64,000 nt of DNA from Russula earlei (lineage: Eukaryota > Basidiomycota > Agaricomycetes > Russulales > Russulaceae), in NCBI GenBank assembly GCA_025769875.1, contig JAGFNK010000005.1, positions 124,001-188,000 of the forward strand, given 5' to 3'. This document shows positions 23,511-33,888 of this stretch, piece by piece. The notes beneath the pieces are model-generated. The model searched no databases, was not told where the DNA came from, and was given only the letters and a program-made list of their open reading frames with translations. Numbering within the stretch: position 1 is the first letter of the stretch; each line of letters opens with the position of its first letter. A program made the translations under genes and the position numbers.

Positions 23511-24780
23511 ACGTCATGCCCCGGCTCACGCGACGCGTTCGCGTCTCAGGCCTTTCACCATGGCCTCGACCGCCTCGCCCGGTCTCGATTCCCTTTCATT
23601 AGTTCTGACTCCCTTTCACTATAATTCCTTTCATCTCTAGTACCTCCTTTCTTGTATATAAAACACCCTAGCTACTCTGTAGTAGGATAGTTGATTGAAT
23701 AGGACCTCTCCCCTCACTCTCCTCTCTCTTTCCTTGGACCAGTCAGCATCAAGAACTCATTCGCGTGTCCCCGGACTCGCTACAGCATCATCAGCCGTTG
23801 AAGCACCCTCCTCAGCTTGGTTGACTGTCCCTTTTAATCTGATTTTGGGCTTGATCATTATGATTCCAGGGTCATAGATCTCCCCAAGACCGACAGCGGC
23901 AGTCTTCTTCCCCAACTTCCACCGTCCCCTATCCTCTTCTGCAGAGTCTTGTGCATTGGGCATGTGGTCAACATGTTGTATTGACTCTTCTCCTGGAGCA
24001 TCCGTGGGAGTGGATTCTACAACCTCCCATTTGCCAACAACTCCCTGCGTCCTCCGACGTTCAGCCTCTGCGCGAGCACGCTCTATACCTGGATCTGGGT
24101 ATCCCGAGTGACTTGGGAGTAGAGTAATCAGAGACTCCACCATATTTTCTGGGCTTCTGATGCAAAGGTGCAACCACAGGAGAGGAGGAACTTGATGAGG
24201 GTGTGTATTGTGCCCGACCGGCACCAACGTCTTGAGCAAATGATGCATGGGCAGCCTCAGCAGCGAGTGAATAAACCAGTGTGAAAAAGGGAGTAATAGG
24301 ACGATACCTGTTCTATCCTCCTTATCTCCCTTTTCTCCTCATCGGCATCTTTCTTCCTCTTCTCGCTTGTCTTGTAAAGGCCACGCACGAAACGATCGAC
24401 GTTGCCTTTATGTCGGAGGCCATTCTCGTGATGTTGGCGGGAAGGGACATCGTCCGCGATGTAGACGTCGCAGTATTTGCAGATATAGCGCTTCTTGGAA
24501 TATTCACTCATCGAGGCGAGGGCGAGCGAGGCGCCGATTTCCAATCTGCGAGGTAATTAGGGGCCACCTAACTCGAAGGGCGGGTCGAGACTCGTGCTTT
24601 CCTCCCTCACTCGACTCGTGAATTTCATTTCCCTGCATTATTGAAATTCTGCGTTCTTGCTCCGCATGGTCGGGCAGCGACTGGGGTCTTCATGAGCTGC
24701 GGGTTTATCATATACCGATCCGGGATTCGGGTCTAGATCCCGCACTCATCAATTCCTCCCTTGACCTTGACGACACCAGT

Positions 24781-25319
24781 GTGTACATATCGTTTTCTCA
24801 CGTATCTCGACCTCGCCACCACAAGGAGACTGCAGTCGACGACTTCGCTCGCGAGCTTCTCCGCGTAGTTGGCTTCGAAGAAGGCGGACGCGTCTTGCGC
24901 ACCCATCACCTCATCTCGCTTCCTGTTTGTGGTTTTGGCGGATCGACGATCGATGATCTTACTCGTTCTAAGAGTGGACAAACCAAATTTCAGCATACCA
25001 ACACAACAATGAGAGGCGAGCAGGCATGGGTCTACCCATCCTTAACACCATGACCATCCCTTGCATCACCATGGTTGGGACGCGTCTCGCCTTCTACTTG
25101 GTGGCTGTCACACGGGAGCTAAGTGATGCGGTCGTTACTGGACAGTGGCCAGAAGTTGAGACCAAGGTGCTCAGGTGTGTCACGGTTGCGGGCTGCCGTC
25201 GTCGGTTGAATGAAGGTATGGATGTACCTGAGTACAGAAGGGTGGCTTACCAGCGTATGATCGCATTCAGGGTCATAGCCAAAAGCCACTGGGAGTGGGA
25301 GAAGTCCCTTGTCGACTGA
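24781..25319 (+). pseudogene. Fragmented copy of a multicopy basidiomycete family
   Basis: Reads KETAVDDFARELLRVVGFEE and GGRVLRTHHLISLPVCG, then, after a deleted middle, in another frame, PCITMVGTRLAFYLVAVTRELSDA, WPEVETKVLRCVTV and RRLNEGMDVPEYRRVAYQRMIAFR, ending WEWEKSLVD. From memory this is the layout of a large family of unnamed Agaricomycete proteins, sometimes likened to PD-(D/E)XK nucleases; I could not verify that. The expected nuclease core (acid residues and a Q/E-x-K block) falls in the missing middle. Another 5' piece lies at 27110-27300. Dead copy, possibly carried with repeats. Confidence 0.5.
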
Positions 25320-25381
25320 CATTCCGTTGCTTACTACATACTTGTGCATTCCGCTTAGGATGACAGGAAATCATCAAAGAG

Positions 25382-26990
25382 ATGTTGCTAAGCCGCGAAA
25401 AAAGGTTCGAGCGAGCCCGAGCAAGCCCGTTTTTTTCAACGCGTTCGTTTTCCAACCACTTTAAATTTCGTGTCTCTCCCTTTCCCTCCCACCTTTTTCT
25501 CGTGTCTTCCTCTCCTCCACGTCCCGGACGCTTCCCCTTCGACTGGCCATTTCCCTCAAGCACCCAATGGCCTCCCCTTCCCCTTCATGTGGGGATTCCT
25601 CAAGTCTGCCTCTCCCCCAGAATGGCGACCCCTGGACGGCCATGTGGCGACGCTGCAGACACCGTGACGACTTTGCCAAGGTGCACGCCCCTACCCTCTA
25701 CATCCTGCTTTGCTAACCTTGTAAACATTTCTCTCAGGTTCTCGCCTTGGCGCGAAAATCTTTCCCCCACCCCTCTCTTTCCCGCGCACCTCAAGCCCCA
25801 CCTCAACAGGCCGAGCGCCCACGCGCGTTTCTTTTTGGGTTCGTTTCTTCATGTTCCCTTCTCCTGTGCTTCCCGGCTCACTGACGATGCCTCACTAGGT
25901 CCTCCCCTTTCCCAAAGTAATACGATGACAGCGAGAGGGGGTTACACGCATGTGTGCGTTTCTCACTTTTCTTTAGTTTTCCTGCTGACCTCCTGAATTC
26001 ACCGTTCCACGACCACGTCCTTTCACCACATCCCTCAATCACGTTAACAATGTGATGGCTACTGCAACAACGTGGCCACCGTGACGGCGACAACAACGGT
26101 AAGTCATTTTTAACCCCCTCCTCGCCTGAACTTCCCGTGCGTGCTCCCCTCAAGCCTGCGCCAGCCTCCCTTTGACCTTCCCCTCTCAGTCCTTCGTATG
26201 TCAACAATCGGAAGGGCTCCACTCCGAGTGGCCTGCCTATTCCCCTATTGAGCAGAAAAAAATCACATCTGTTGTGTTTTTTGTTGCGCACTTTCAGACG
26301 CGCTGGCCTCCCTTTCACCTTTGCCCTCTTGTTCCTCGGAAGAGTTGCACTCCATGCACTCTTTGTCTACACAGCCTCAGCTTCAAACACGGTCCCTATG
26401 ACTACAGGTGAGCTTCAGATCTTCATTTTGGCTTTGACTGCAATGGTGACGCCACGGTTTGACCACAACAGCCACCACGACGTAACGCGATGACCATGAC
26501 CACAACTGCGACCAGGGACGGAATGGCACAAGCTGCCACATGTCCGTACCCCTGCCGATTCGTCAACGGTACGTACCCTACTTCCCACTGCGTTAACGAT
26601 TCCCCTCACTGCTAGGCAATGCTCAAGCCACCCCTCGCTGCCTCCGCCTTTCTTGCTCGCTTGCCATGCGTACTCCTGAACATGTGCGTTTTTTTTCCTA
26701 GTTCTCTCTCTCATCCTTCATTCCATCCCTTGACTCAGGACGAGGGGCTGCTCGAACAAGCACGTGTGTAGGAAGAACGACGTCATCGCAAAGACGCGGA
26801 ACGCAAATATGCGGTGAAACGCGAGCAGGAGCGGAGGGAGAAGGAGCTTGAGCGTGCCATATGCGATGAAGTAGAGCAGCTGGAGTGCGAGAAGAGCGAC
26901 GGGGCGGCTGTATGGAGCCGTAGCGGCACGCGAGGCGTACGTGGGATGCGTACACCTGCCTCTTCAGTAATCTTCTGTAGCATTTAGTCA
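25382..26990. other. Possible degenerate gene, not recognised
   Basis: No complete gene can be built. On the plus strand short open pieces alternate with pyrimidine-rich intron-like sequence, for example a Thr-rich piece near 26050 ending at a GTAAGT donor. At about 26770-26950 there is a charged, coiled-coil-like stretch (RRHRKDAERKYAVKREQERR and then EKELERAICDEVEQLECEK). This could be an exon of a decayed multi-exon gene in the island. No homology is claimed. Confidence 0.3.
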
Positions 26991-27109
26991 TCGATGTAAT
27001 GGCTTTGCTACAAAGTAGATTAGATGATATATTGACTTTTTGAATCAAAAACCTGGGCCTAAGCATATGAATAACATAAATTATGACGTAACCGGCCCGG
27101 CCATGTTTG

Positions 27110-27300
27110 TTTCCACCATAACCTCCTCCACCAGCACCGGTCAGGAGACTGCAGTTAACAACTTCACTCATGAGCTCCTCCATGTAGTTGGCTTCAAAAA
27201 AAAACAGATGCATCTTGCACACCCATCACATTATCTTGCTTTCTGTGTTGGAACGCAGCATAGGTTATGGATAAGATCACAGTAGATCTATTAAAGATAG
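27110..27300 (+). pseudogene. 5' fragment of the same multicopy family as 24781
   Basis: The DNA from about 27140 (GAGACTGCAGTTAACAAC...) aligns with 24827 (GAGACTGCAGTCGACGAC...). It encodes QETAVNNFTHELLHVVGF before an A-run, then HPSHYLAFCV. Only the first third of the family is present. Confidence 0.5.
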
Positions 27301-28136
27301 CAGCAGATCTATCAAACAAGAGTTCAGTTTGTGTAAGACAAAATCGAAGTGATCTAGCTGATTGTGATGCCACTAAATATGTGTGAGCATCTCTAAGCAA
27401 AGTAAACATAACTACAAACTTGTATACGTGAGGATCAGTTGTTAGTAGCTACCGATTAACTTATCATTGTAACTAACGCTGGCTGCAGCATCTGAGCTGA
27501 GCCGGTCCGGCTGATCCGATGCGTCAACGACGCGCGTGAGCCGGTAATGCCCGGTCCGTGGCATCCGACGCGTTAACGCGCCTGGGCTGTGATTACTGTA
27601 ACTACCCAAAGTAATCTTATCTCAACATCCTGTTTGTGGGTGGGGGAGAAGAATAGAATACAGCGCGCTCTGAAATATGAAATATAGACACGTGATTGAA
27701 GGCTTTGAAGCACCGCTTCGCCTGCTCTTTTTGGGTAATTGTCACATGATCTATTCAACCGAAAGTACGAGTCTTGACTGATGATAATCAACGAACAGAT
27801 TTTGTATCAGCGGCTGATGTGGACCACTCGACCTTTACAAGATGACATCATGAGCTCGCGGCTTTCAAGCATTGCAACCCTAGTAACATTGATGCATTAG
27901 CATCACCTTTGCATCTTAATCATCTCGCATGATGTATAGCCCAGTCCATCTGATCCGGAATCGCGAAGTGGCTGGAGAGGGGCTGAAGAGTATAAAGCCA
28001 ATGGCTGCTGTTACAAATTTTCTCTCCAGCTGTGCTCCCATCCATTCCATACTCGCCGGTGCTGGTTACCGACAATCCTTCTGCATATTATACGCCACTG
28101 TCTTGTTCAGCTTAGATTCAAAAATCCACAATCCCA

Positions 28137-28460
28137 ATGCGCGCCTCCGTTTTCGTCACATTCTGCCTCACCCTTTTCATCGCTCCATTGTTTGCGCTTC
28201 CTTTAGGTAACGCCCACCACTTCAGGTTCCTTTTCTTCCAAGGAAGCTGACTTGATCTCGCAGACGCAAGAAGCCCGGATCGAATACCGCACCTGAAGAA
28301 TATCATTTCACGGATGAAAGCGATGAAAGTGACCATACCGAAGCTCCGCCGGCCATCGAATAACGTGCCGTCATCCGAGTCATCATCGAATCAACACCAG
28401 CTCCACGTCGTCTCCAACATCGGACGAGACGGAAAATTCGTCATTACTAGCTCAGTATGA
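28137..28460 (+). CDS. Small secreted protein, 88 aa
   Basis: Two exons, 28137-28206 and 28264-28460 (intron GTAACG...CGCAG), give 88 aa. The first 20 or so residues (MRASVFVTFCLTLFIAPLFA, then LP) form a textbook signal peptide. The mature part is short, basic and Ser/Asn-rich (RIPHLKNIISRMKAMKVTIP, later SSESSSNQHQLHVVSN), with no cysteine. A TATAAAG at about 27990 lies 150 bp upstream. The chosen splice keeps frame to a TGA at 28458. The other two exon-2 frames stop earlier or give an acidic peptide. Unknown function. Such small secreted proteins in repeat islands are often fast evolving, which is inference. It is the only apparently intact gene within the island. Confidence 0.55.
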
Positions 28461-28499
28461 CCAAGGCTATGTCATGATGAGTCTGTTATCAAAGTCACA

Positions 28500-29060
28500 C
28501 ATCCTTGTTATTGTCATTTTCATGTGACCTTGCACTTGCCATTTTTCATTTTGAGTGTGAAATTATAACTGCTATATCTCAACAGTTTCTCCACAGATTG
28601 CCTTTGATCTTTGACAGTGGGATCTCATGTACTGTATCTAGGTGCAGCTAAAATATGGGAGCCTAATATTCAGTTCTTGACATGTTGATTTTTGGGTGCT
28701 GATATGAGTGCAAATTTTTGAACTGCCATATCTCAACTGCTTCTCAATTGATTGACTTGAAACTTTGACAGTGTGATCTCATGTACTGTAAGGTATGTGA
28801 TCAGGCTGAGCACAAAATCACATGTGTAGTGGCACCCACCATGCATCATATCTCAAGTTATTCCTTGTGCCCACTTTCTTACATCATTGTTTGATCTCAC
28901 TTGGTCTAGATTCCTTTCATCATGCCTGCCTCTGCATATAAACTCCTCAGCTACTCTCTAGATGAATAACAATCCTCTTTTGTGTTTCTCACACTTGTCT
29001 GCAAAAACCAAGAAGCCAAACAACCATGCATGAGGTGCTTGCTCCCCTTGGTTTCTCTCT
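28500..29060 (+). mobile_element. AT-rich LTR/leader-like region upstream of Gag relic
   Basis: Contains two diverged direct copies of about 80 bp (28562 and 28722) sharing ATATCTCAAC and GATCTCATGTACTGTA. A promoter-like CATATAAACTCC at about 28937 and a pyrimidine-rich leader come just before the Gag relic. This looks like the 5' LTR and leader of the element, but no matching 3' copy was found. Confidence 0.4.
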
Positions 29061-29100
29061 GACCATACCTGCCCTTGGATCATAGCAACATGAACTCAAC

Positions 29101-30200
29101 ATGCCCAAAGATGTCATTTCCTATTACCAACAATTCTTGCAGCGCAGTAATCCACTGCATGCCACCAACCACATCACAGACAACAAATGTAATTTGGAGT
29201 TCTTTCAAGGCTTCCATGCTGAAGATCATGATATCCTCACAAGTAGACTTTTCTCCCTAAAACCTAACCACCCTCCAGAGTGACCATATGACCTCAAGGA
29301 CATATACAAAGCTGCAAGAGGATATTTCCAATTTTACTGACCCCTATAACAATGCCTATGTGATGATGACTATGTGTATGATAGCTGTGACCATGATCGC
29401 TGCTGTTTCGATGAGCAATGAGACCATGACTGGGAGAATTATGGTCACAGATGTGATTGAAGGCTTTCAGATACTGATCCACTCTCAGATCCCTCTTGCA
29501 ATGGCTGCAAAGCACATGAAACAACTCGACATCCTGAATCCATTACAAGAACAGTCCAAATTCCCAATCCCAAGCCTGCCAAAACAGATGAAGACCGAGA
29601 GCTTGGAGAGTTGATCCGCTGGATGCATGGAATGATGGTTCAAGATGTGGCCTACATTGCTACTTACACTCAGTGTCTGTGGTGGTTCCCCAAAATTGCA
29701 CAGATCCTACCTAAGCCTGAGATTCTTTCCCCTTCACCCACTCCATCATCCCAATACTCAGCTGACTTGCTCTGGTCACAGACTCCAACCTCTTCATTTG
29801 AAACCACTGTGCAGCCTGCAGCATACACCTACCAAGCACCCTTGGCCACACCCACAACTACCAACAGGCAACCTTGGCCATTCCAGGCCAATGTTATGCC
29901 TCAGGTACCCCTGAACACCTCTGATGACCTGAACACCTTCTTCCAGATGTGTGCACAACCTGATGGCTGTGCATTCTGCAACCAAGCTGGGCATTGAGTC
30001 AAATCATGTGCTGCAGCTGAGGAGTAATGCATACTGGGTGCACTGTCCTTCGCAACAGCCACATTCACCTCCCGAATGGTGAGCCTGTACCAAACAATGG
30101 CACCAGCAGAGGAATCCAGGCCAGCATTGATGCCTGGATTGCAGCACACCCTCCAACCATTGCCACTGCTCCACAAATGGCAGTCATCTGCAAAATGCTG
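29101..30200 (+). pseudogene. Gag polyprotein relic with zinc knuckle (copy 2)
   Basis: Capsid-like part: MPKDVISYYQQFLQRSNPLH, ITDNKCNLEFFQGFHAEDHD, then a stop at 29281, then PYDLKDIYKAARGYF. After frame changes come ELGELIRWMHGMMVQDVAYI, a Pro/Thr-rich linker and CAFCNQAGH with a downstream Cys (CX2CX4HX4C-type knuckle), followed by IHLPNGEPVPNNGTSRGIQA. This domain order is that of Gag in Agaricomycete gypsy-type elements (known family layout). Several stops and shifts make it dead. The pol region is missing: LTR A begins about 10 bp after the Gag homology ends. Confidence 0.7.
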
Positions 30201-30209
30201 CTGCACATG

Positions 30210-32171
30210 TGTTACTGAGTGGTTTGGGGTCTGGAAGATGCTGGAATGCCTGAACTATGGACTGCATCGTTTGCATCATGAGTTTGTCAGATCTTGACTG
30301 TTTATGTCCCTTGATATTGCATTCAGAACAAATTGATCATATCTTTCTGTTGAAGTGATACAGAAGCAATGAGTGTCATGAACCATTTCCCAGAGAGGGC
30401 CCTTGAAGGACCCTTCCTTAGTAGAGGAAACCCAGCCTCTATGGTGCCACCCTGTTCACACAGACAAAAGGGGTGAGTAGAGGTGTCCACAATATCGTGC
30501 ATGCATTGTTGCATGATGTTATGAACCAAGGCCAGGTCCTGGCCATATATTGTCCTATTTCACTCAAGAGAGACCTCTCTCACTTTGCATTGCCAACTCA
30601 CTTCCATTTCTTGGGCTACCCCTCATGCAGTGCAAGATGTTGCCATTGCAAAGGCACTATAACATGACCAGGCACCTGTTTCCTAATCAGGTAATCATCG
30701 CATGGCAGCCACATGGCCACCCAGCCACCAAGAACCCGAAACAGCAGCACAAACTCCTAGAAACTGTTGCATAACTCATCTGACATCATCAAGGCTCCAA
30801 TGACATCATGGCTGACTGAGCGACTCCACAGTGACCTCATAGGCTCACTAAGTGCTCCACAGTGACATCATAATGATGTCATCGCTCCACAATGATCAGT
30901 AATACACTCAGTAAGCCTGAAACTTGACACAAGCGAGTTTATGCCTCTGTAGTCCTATTGGGTGGTACCAAAGGGTCTAGAATAGTTCCAGTTCTTTGTA
31001 ATTGACCCTGTACACTGTATATAAGCCCCAATGTAGCATGGCAGTCATCAGACTGTCCATTTGTGATACTCTCATCTTCCTAGGGTACTCCCCTGCGACC
31101 GCTCAGTTTAAAGATTCCCCTCACCTCCAAGGTACTCTTCAACAACTGCCTTGTCTAAAGCCCCTTTGCTGCACTGGCCTCCAGTCTTCGCCTCTGCCTC
31201 CTGCAACATGTACCAGTCCCCATCTGGTACCTTCTAGTCATTTGGCTCGTCCTCTTGTTCAATGCCACCTATGCCGCATACCATCTGTTCCAACCCTTGC
31301 CCACCTGCTCCTGAGTCCTTAGTGATCAGCAGTACATGTCTTGACACATGAGTGATTCTTGGCACAATCAACATACAGCAAGCCCCACTTAATGGCAACC
31401 CTTTTAGCAGTAAAGAACAGTATTATAGCCTCTCTAAGGACCCTTTAGGACAACTCTAAGTGCTCTACAAAAGGCACTAACAAGATAGCAAAGGCTCTAC
31501 AATGTGTTATTAGACTAACTCTAATAACCTTAGAATGAACTATAAAGCAATACTAAGGACCTTAATAGAAGTATTAGGGTCAACTCTAAGGACCCTAATA
31601 GAACTATATAAGGGGCCTTATGGACAACTCTAATCCCTGAACCAAACTACAAGTCCTCAAATGACCGGCCCTAAACTAACTAACAGAAAATGAATCAGGT
31701 GCTTGCATGTGTACTAAAGCAGTGAACACGTGGACAGTGAAGGCTCTTACTTATCAAGAGAAGCCTTCTTACTCAGCAGCTTACTGAGCATGACTGAGCA
31801 TGCTCAGTAAGCGCACTCCGACTTCTTACTCATCACTCTATTGTGCTTGATAACAAGGTTGTGACTTGTTCCCTATTTAGCAGTTCTCTTGTAGTATATA
31901 AGCACTCAATAAAGTACTGGACAGTCTCCAGACTGTCCATTTGTTTATGGCACTCTCTATCCCTGGGATACTCCTTTAAGGACTGTCCCCTTGTGATCAT
32001 TCTGGCCACTTCCCTGTGTAACTGCTCGATGCTCCCGGTAACCATACCTCTTTGGTATTTGTCACTACTCTGGACATTACTTCTTGCCCACGCTGTCTTG
32101 GATGTCTACCAACTCGTCTTTGAGCTTATCCCTTGCTCTTGAACTGGATAGTTCAACAGTGAGTCTTGACA
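30210..32171 (+). mobile_element. Solo LTR, family A copy A1, containing LTR B1
   Basis: Starts TGTTACTGAGTGG and ends GAGTCTTGACA (TG...CA). Without the nested 830-bp B1 and its duplicated CATGA it is about 1.13 kb. Near its 3' part are a TATATAAG promoter (about 31898), an AATAAAG signal and a short GGACAGTC/GACTGTCC stem, consistent with an LTR core promoter. Other copies lie at 32172, 33516 and 36718. Its outer target-site duplication cannot be read, because a partial tandem copy follows directly. Confidence 0.65.
30517..31346 (+). mobile_element. Solo LTR, family B copy B1, with CATGA target-site duplication
   Basis: 830 bp from TGTTATGAACC to GTCTTGACA, flanked on both sides by CATGA (30512-30516 and 31347-31351). 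Internally it has a TATATAAGCCCC promoter-like site (about 31018). It interrupts family A sequence that continues on both sides. The same element occurs in reverse at 33889-34716. Confidence 0.85.
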
Positions 32172-32603
32172 AAAGGCTCTTACTCATCAATATGAGCCTT
32201 CTTACTCAGCAGCTTACTGAGTATGACTGAGCATGCTCAGTAAGCATACTCTGACTTCTTACTCATCACTTCATTGTGCTTGATAACAAGGTTATGACTT
32301 GTTCCCTATTTAGCAGTTCTCTTGTAGTATATAAGCGCTCAATAAAGTAGCAGACTGTCTTCAGACTGTCCATTTGGTTTGTGGCACTCCACTACCAAGG
32401 GTACTCCTTTGTGACCACCATATCTAGTACAATCTGGCCCTCTCTTTCCATGATCACCTCTCACAGCCAGTACCAGTCCCTCTCTGGTACTTGCTACTTG
32501 TTTGGACCGTGCTCTTTGCCAACTTTGTCCTAGAACTGAGTCGACTCATCTCTGAGCTTTTATCTCACTCTTGAACTGGATTGTTCAACAGTGAGTCTTG
32601 ACA
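32172..32603 (+). mobile_element. Partial tandem copy of LTR A (A2)
   Basis: About 432 bp repeating the 3' part of A1 (compare 31741-32171), including the TATATAAG site, the GGACAGTC-type stem and the GAGTCTTGACA end. Directly abuts A1, as expected after unequal recombination. Confidence 0.7.
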
Positions 32604-33108
32604 GTTGATATATTCACAAGGAAGGTAGCTTCCTTTATATCAGACCTCATATCTGTTAGGTCCTTCCTGGTCTGCCCAACACCAGATGGCAGTCCCTTTG
32701 ATACCTGAGGGTAGATTGTCCCTCTCTCTAGCTTTGAACCAACCAAATTCGGTTCCTTGCTTTGATTTCTGGTTGAACTTTATGCGTATGCTTTGTTCAC
32801 CTTTGATCTCCAGTTTGTCCACTTGCCACTGCCTTTCCTAGGGAGTTGGGACTTGTGTGCCCACTTACCACTGTCTATGCCAACAACAGTAGGGGTCTTT
32901 ACAGAAGTATGCATGTGTCCAACTGTGCTGCTCATTGAGAGTCACATAGTACACCTTCTTCTTGTCATGGAGAGGTCTGTATGGATTCTCTCCCTTGACT
33001 ACTTCAGTGTAGGTTGCTGACCATATGATGACCAGATCCTAGTCCTAAGGCTTCCTGCCTAATTCTGGTTTGCTTTCACAGCAATGTCTGTGATAGAAGC
33101 TCAACTTA
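32604..33108 (-). pseudogene. Unrecognised element coding relic
   Basis: On the minus strand two open pieces are visible: NPYRPLHDKKKVYYVTLNEQ with HAYFCKDPYCCWHRQW near 32880-32990, and DKLEIKGEQSIRIKFNQKS with GTEFGWFKARERDNLPSG near 32640-32820. They are separated by stops. Probably the coding part of a transposable element; I do not recognise the domain. Confidence 0.3.
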
Positions 33109-33515
33109 TGTTAAGGCTCCAAAGTGCGTTAAATAAAATCACTGGTCACATCTATGAACATGTCCTACCAATGCAGATATGCCTGAGTCAAGCAAGCAAT
33201 ACTTGTGGAGGCAAAGGGGTGTTAGATCCTTCTGGAGTATGGCAACAAGATGAGAGGGGCTCTGCAGATGGGGTAGGAGTCAACTGTTTGGGATAGGCAA
33301 ACTAAGTCAAGCTTAAGGCTCAACTGCTACAAAGTGGGGGCTTTATATAGCCCTCAGGGATAAGGTTTGTGCTACTGTAGTACTGGTTGGTTCTATAGAC
33401 ACAAAAGGCAGCTCATAGAAGCAATAGTTGCTTCTGTGTAAATAATCTCAGTGCTGGAAGCATTAAGTGCTTCCCTAGTAGCAATCTCAGTGTCATAAGT
33501 ACTTTCCCAATCAGG
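33109..33515 (+). repeat. Repeat E copy 1 (left part)
   Basis: Begins TGTTAAGGCTCC and matches 35314-35720 closely, including GGGGGCTTTATATAGCCCT, a promoter-like palindromic TATA. It is cut at ATCAGG (33510-33515) by LTR A4; its continuation resumes at 35933. Confidence 0.75.
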
Positions 33516-33888
33516 TGTCAAGACTCACTGTTGAACAATCCAGTTCAAGAGCGAGGAGTTAGTTCAAAGACAAGTCAATAGACATCCAAGACAGCATGGG
33601 AAAGTAATAGAGTCCAGAGCAGTAACAAATACCAAAGAGGTATGGTCACTGGTAAAGTTGAGCAGGTATGCAGGGAAGAAGCCAGGGTAGTCACAGGGGA
33701 CGGTCCTTAAAGGAGTATCCCAGGGATGGAGAGTGCTGTAAACAAATGGACAGTCTGAAGACTGTCCATTACTTTATTGAGCGCTTATATACTACAAGAG
33801 AACTGCTAAATAGGGAACAAGTCATAACCTTGTTATTAAGCATAATAGATGGATGAGTAAGAAGTCGGAGTACGCTTACTGAGCATGC

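Larger units (their letters stand above)
20864..23756 (+). mobile_element. Degenerate retroelement inserted in the WBP4-like gene
   Basis: About 2.9 kb bounded inside by a direct repeat: the sequence starting TTATGGCTGGCCAC at 20864 recurs at about 23321, with around 75 alignable bases. The right end has a promoter-like TATATAAAA at 23656-23664 and then a pyrimidine-rich transcribed leader, as in LTRs. The 5' interior carries a Gag-like relic. The middle is C-rich low-complexity DNA. Exact outer ends and a target-site duplication could not be fixed, because the host gene sequence at the junction is unknown. No polymerase domain is present, so it is non-autonomous or internally deleted. Confidence 0.6.
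20545..24511 (-). pseudogene. WBP4-like U1-type zinc-finger splicing factor, split by an insertion
   Basis: WW-domain-binding protein 4 / FBP21 family members work in the spliceosome. The 5' part is 23757-24511: ATG at 24511, then MSEYSKKRYICKYCDVYI with the matrin-type C2H2 finger (C..C...H....H) and GNVDRFVRGLYKTSEKRKKDADEEKREI. After an intron (donor at 24307) come IERARAEAERRRTQGVVGKWEVV and TAAVGLGEIYDPGII. The 3' part lies about 2.9 kb away at 20545-20863: VKFVEATPPSGK and SLFRKHKPPIGGGASSRE, the lysine/arginine-glycine tail typical of the family. Between them sits a retroelement relic. A one-base insertion near 24101 also breaks the frame before the ERARAEAE helix. A 3-kb intron is possible but unlike every other intron here. 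Confidence 0.72.

Noticed and set aside
22341..23624. 427-residue histidine/serine/arginine-rich protein
   Set aside because: Same composition effect. It runs without change across the element's direct repeat, and the codon pattern follows the simple repeats.
20864..23756. Ordinary 2.9-kb intron of the WBP4-like gene
   Set aside because: All other introns in the window are about 45-90 nt, and the interval has a Gag relic, internal direct repeat and LTR-type promoter; kept only as a minor alternative.
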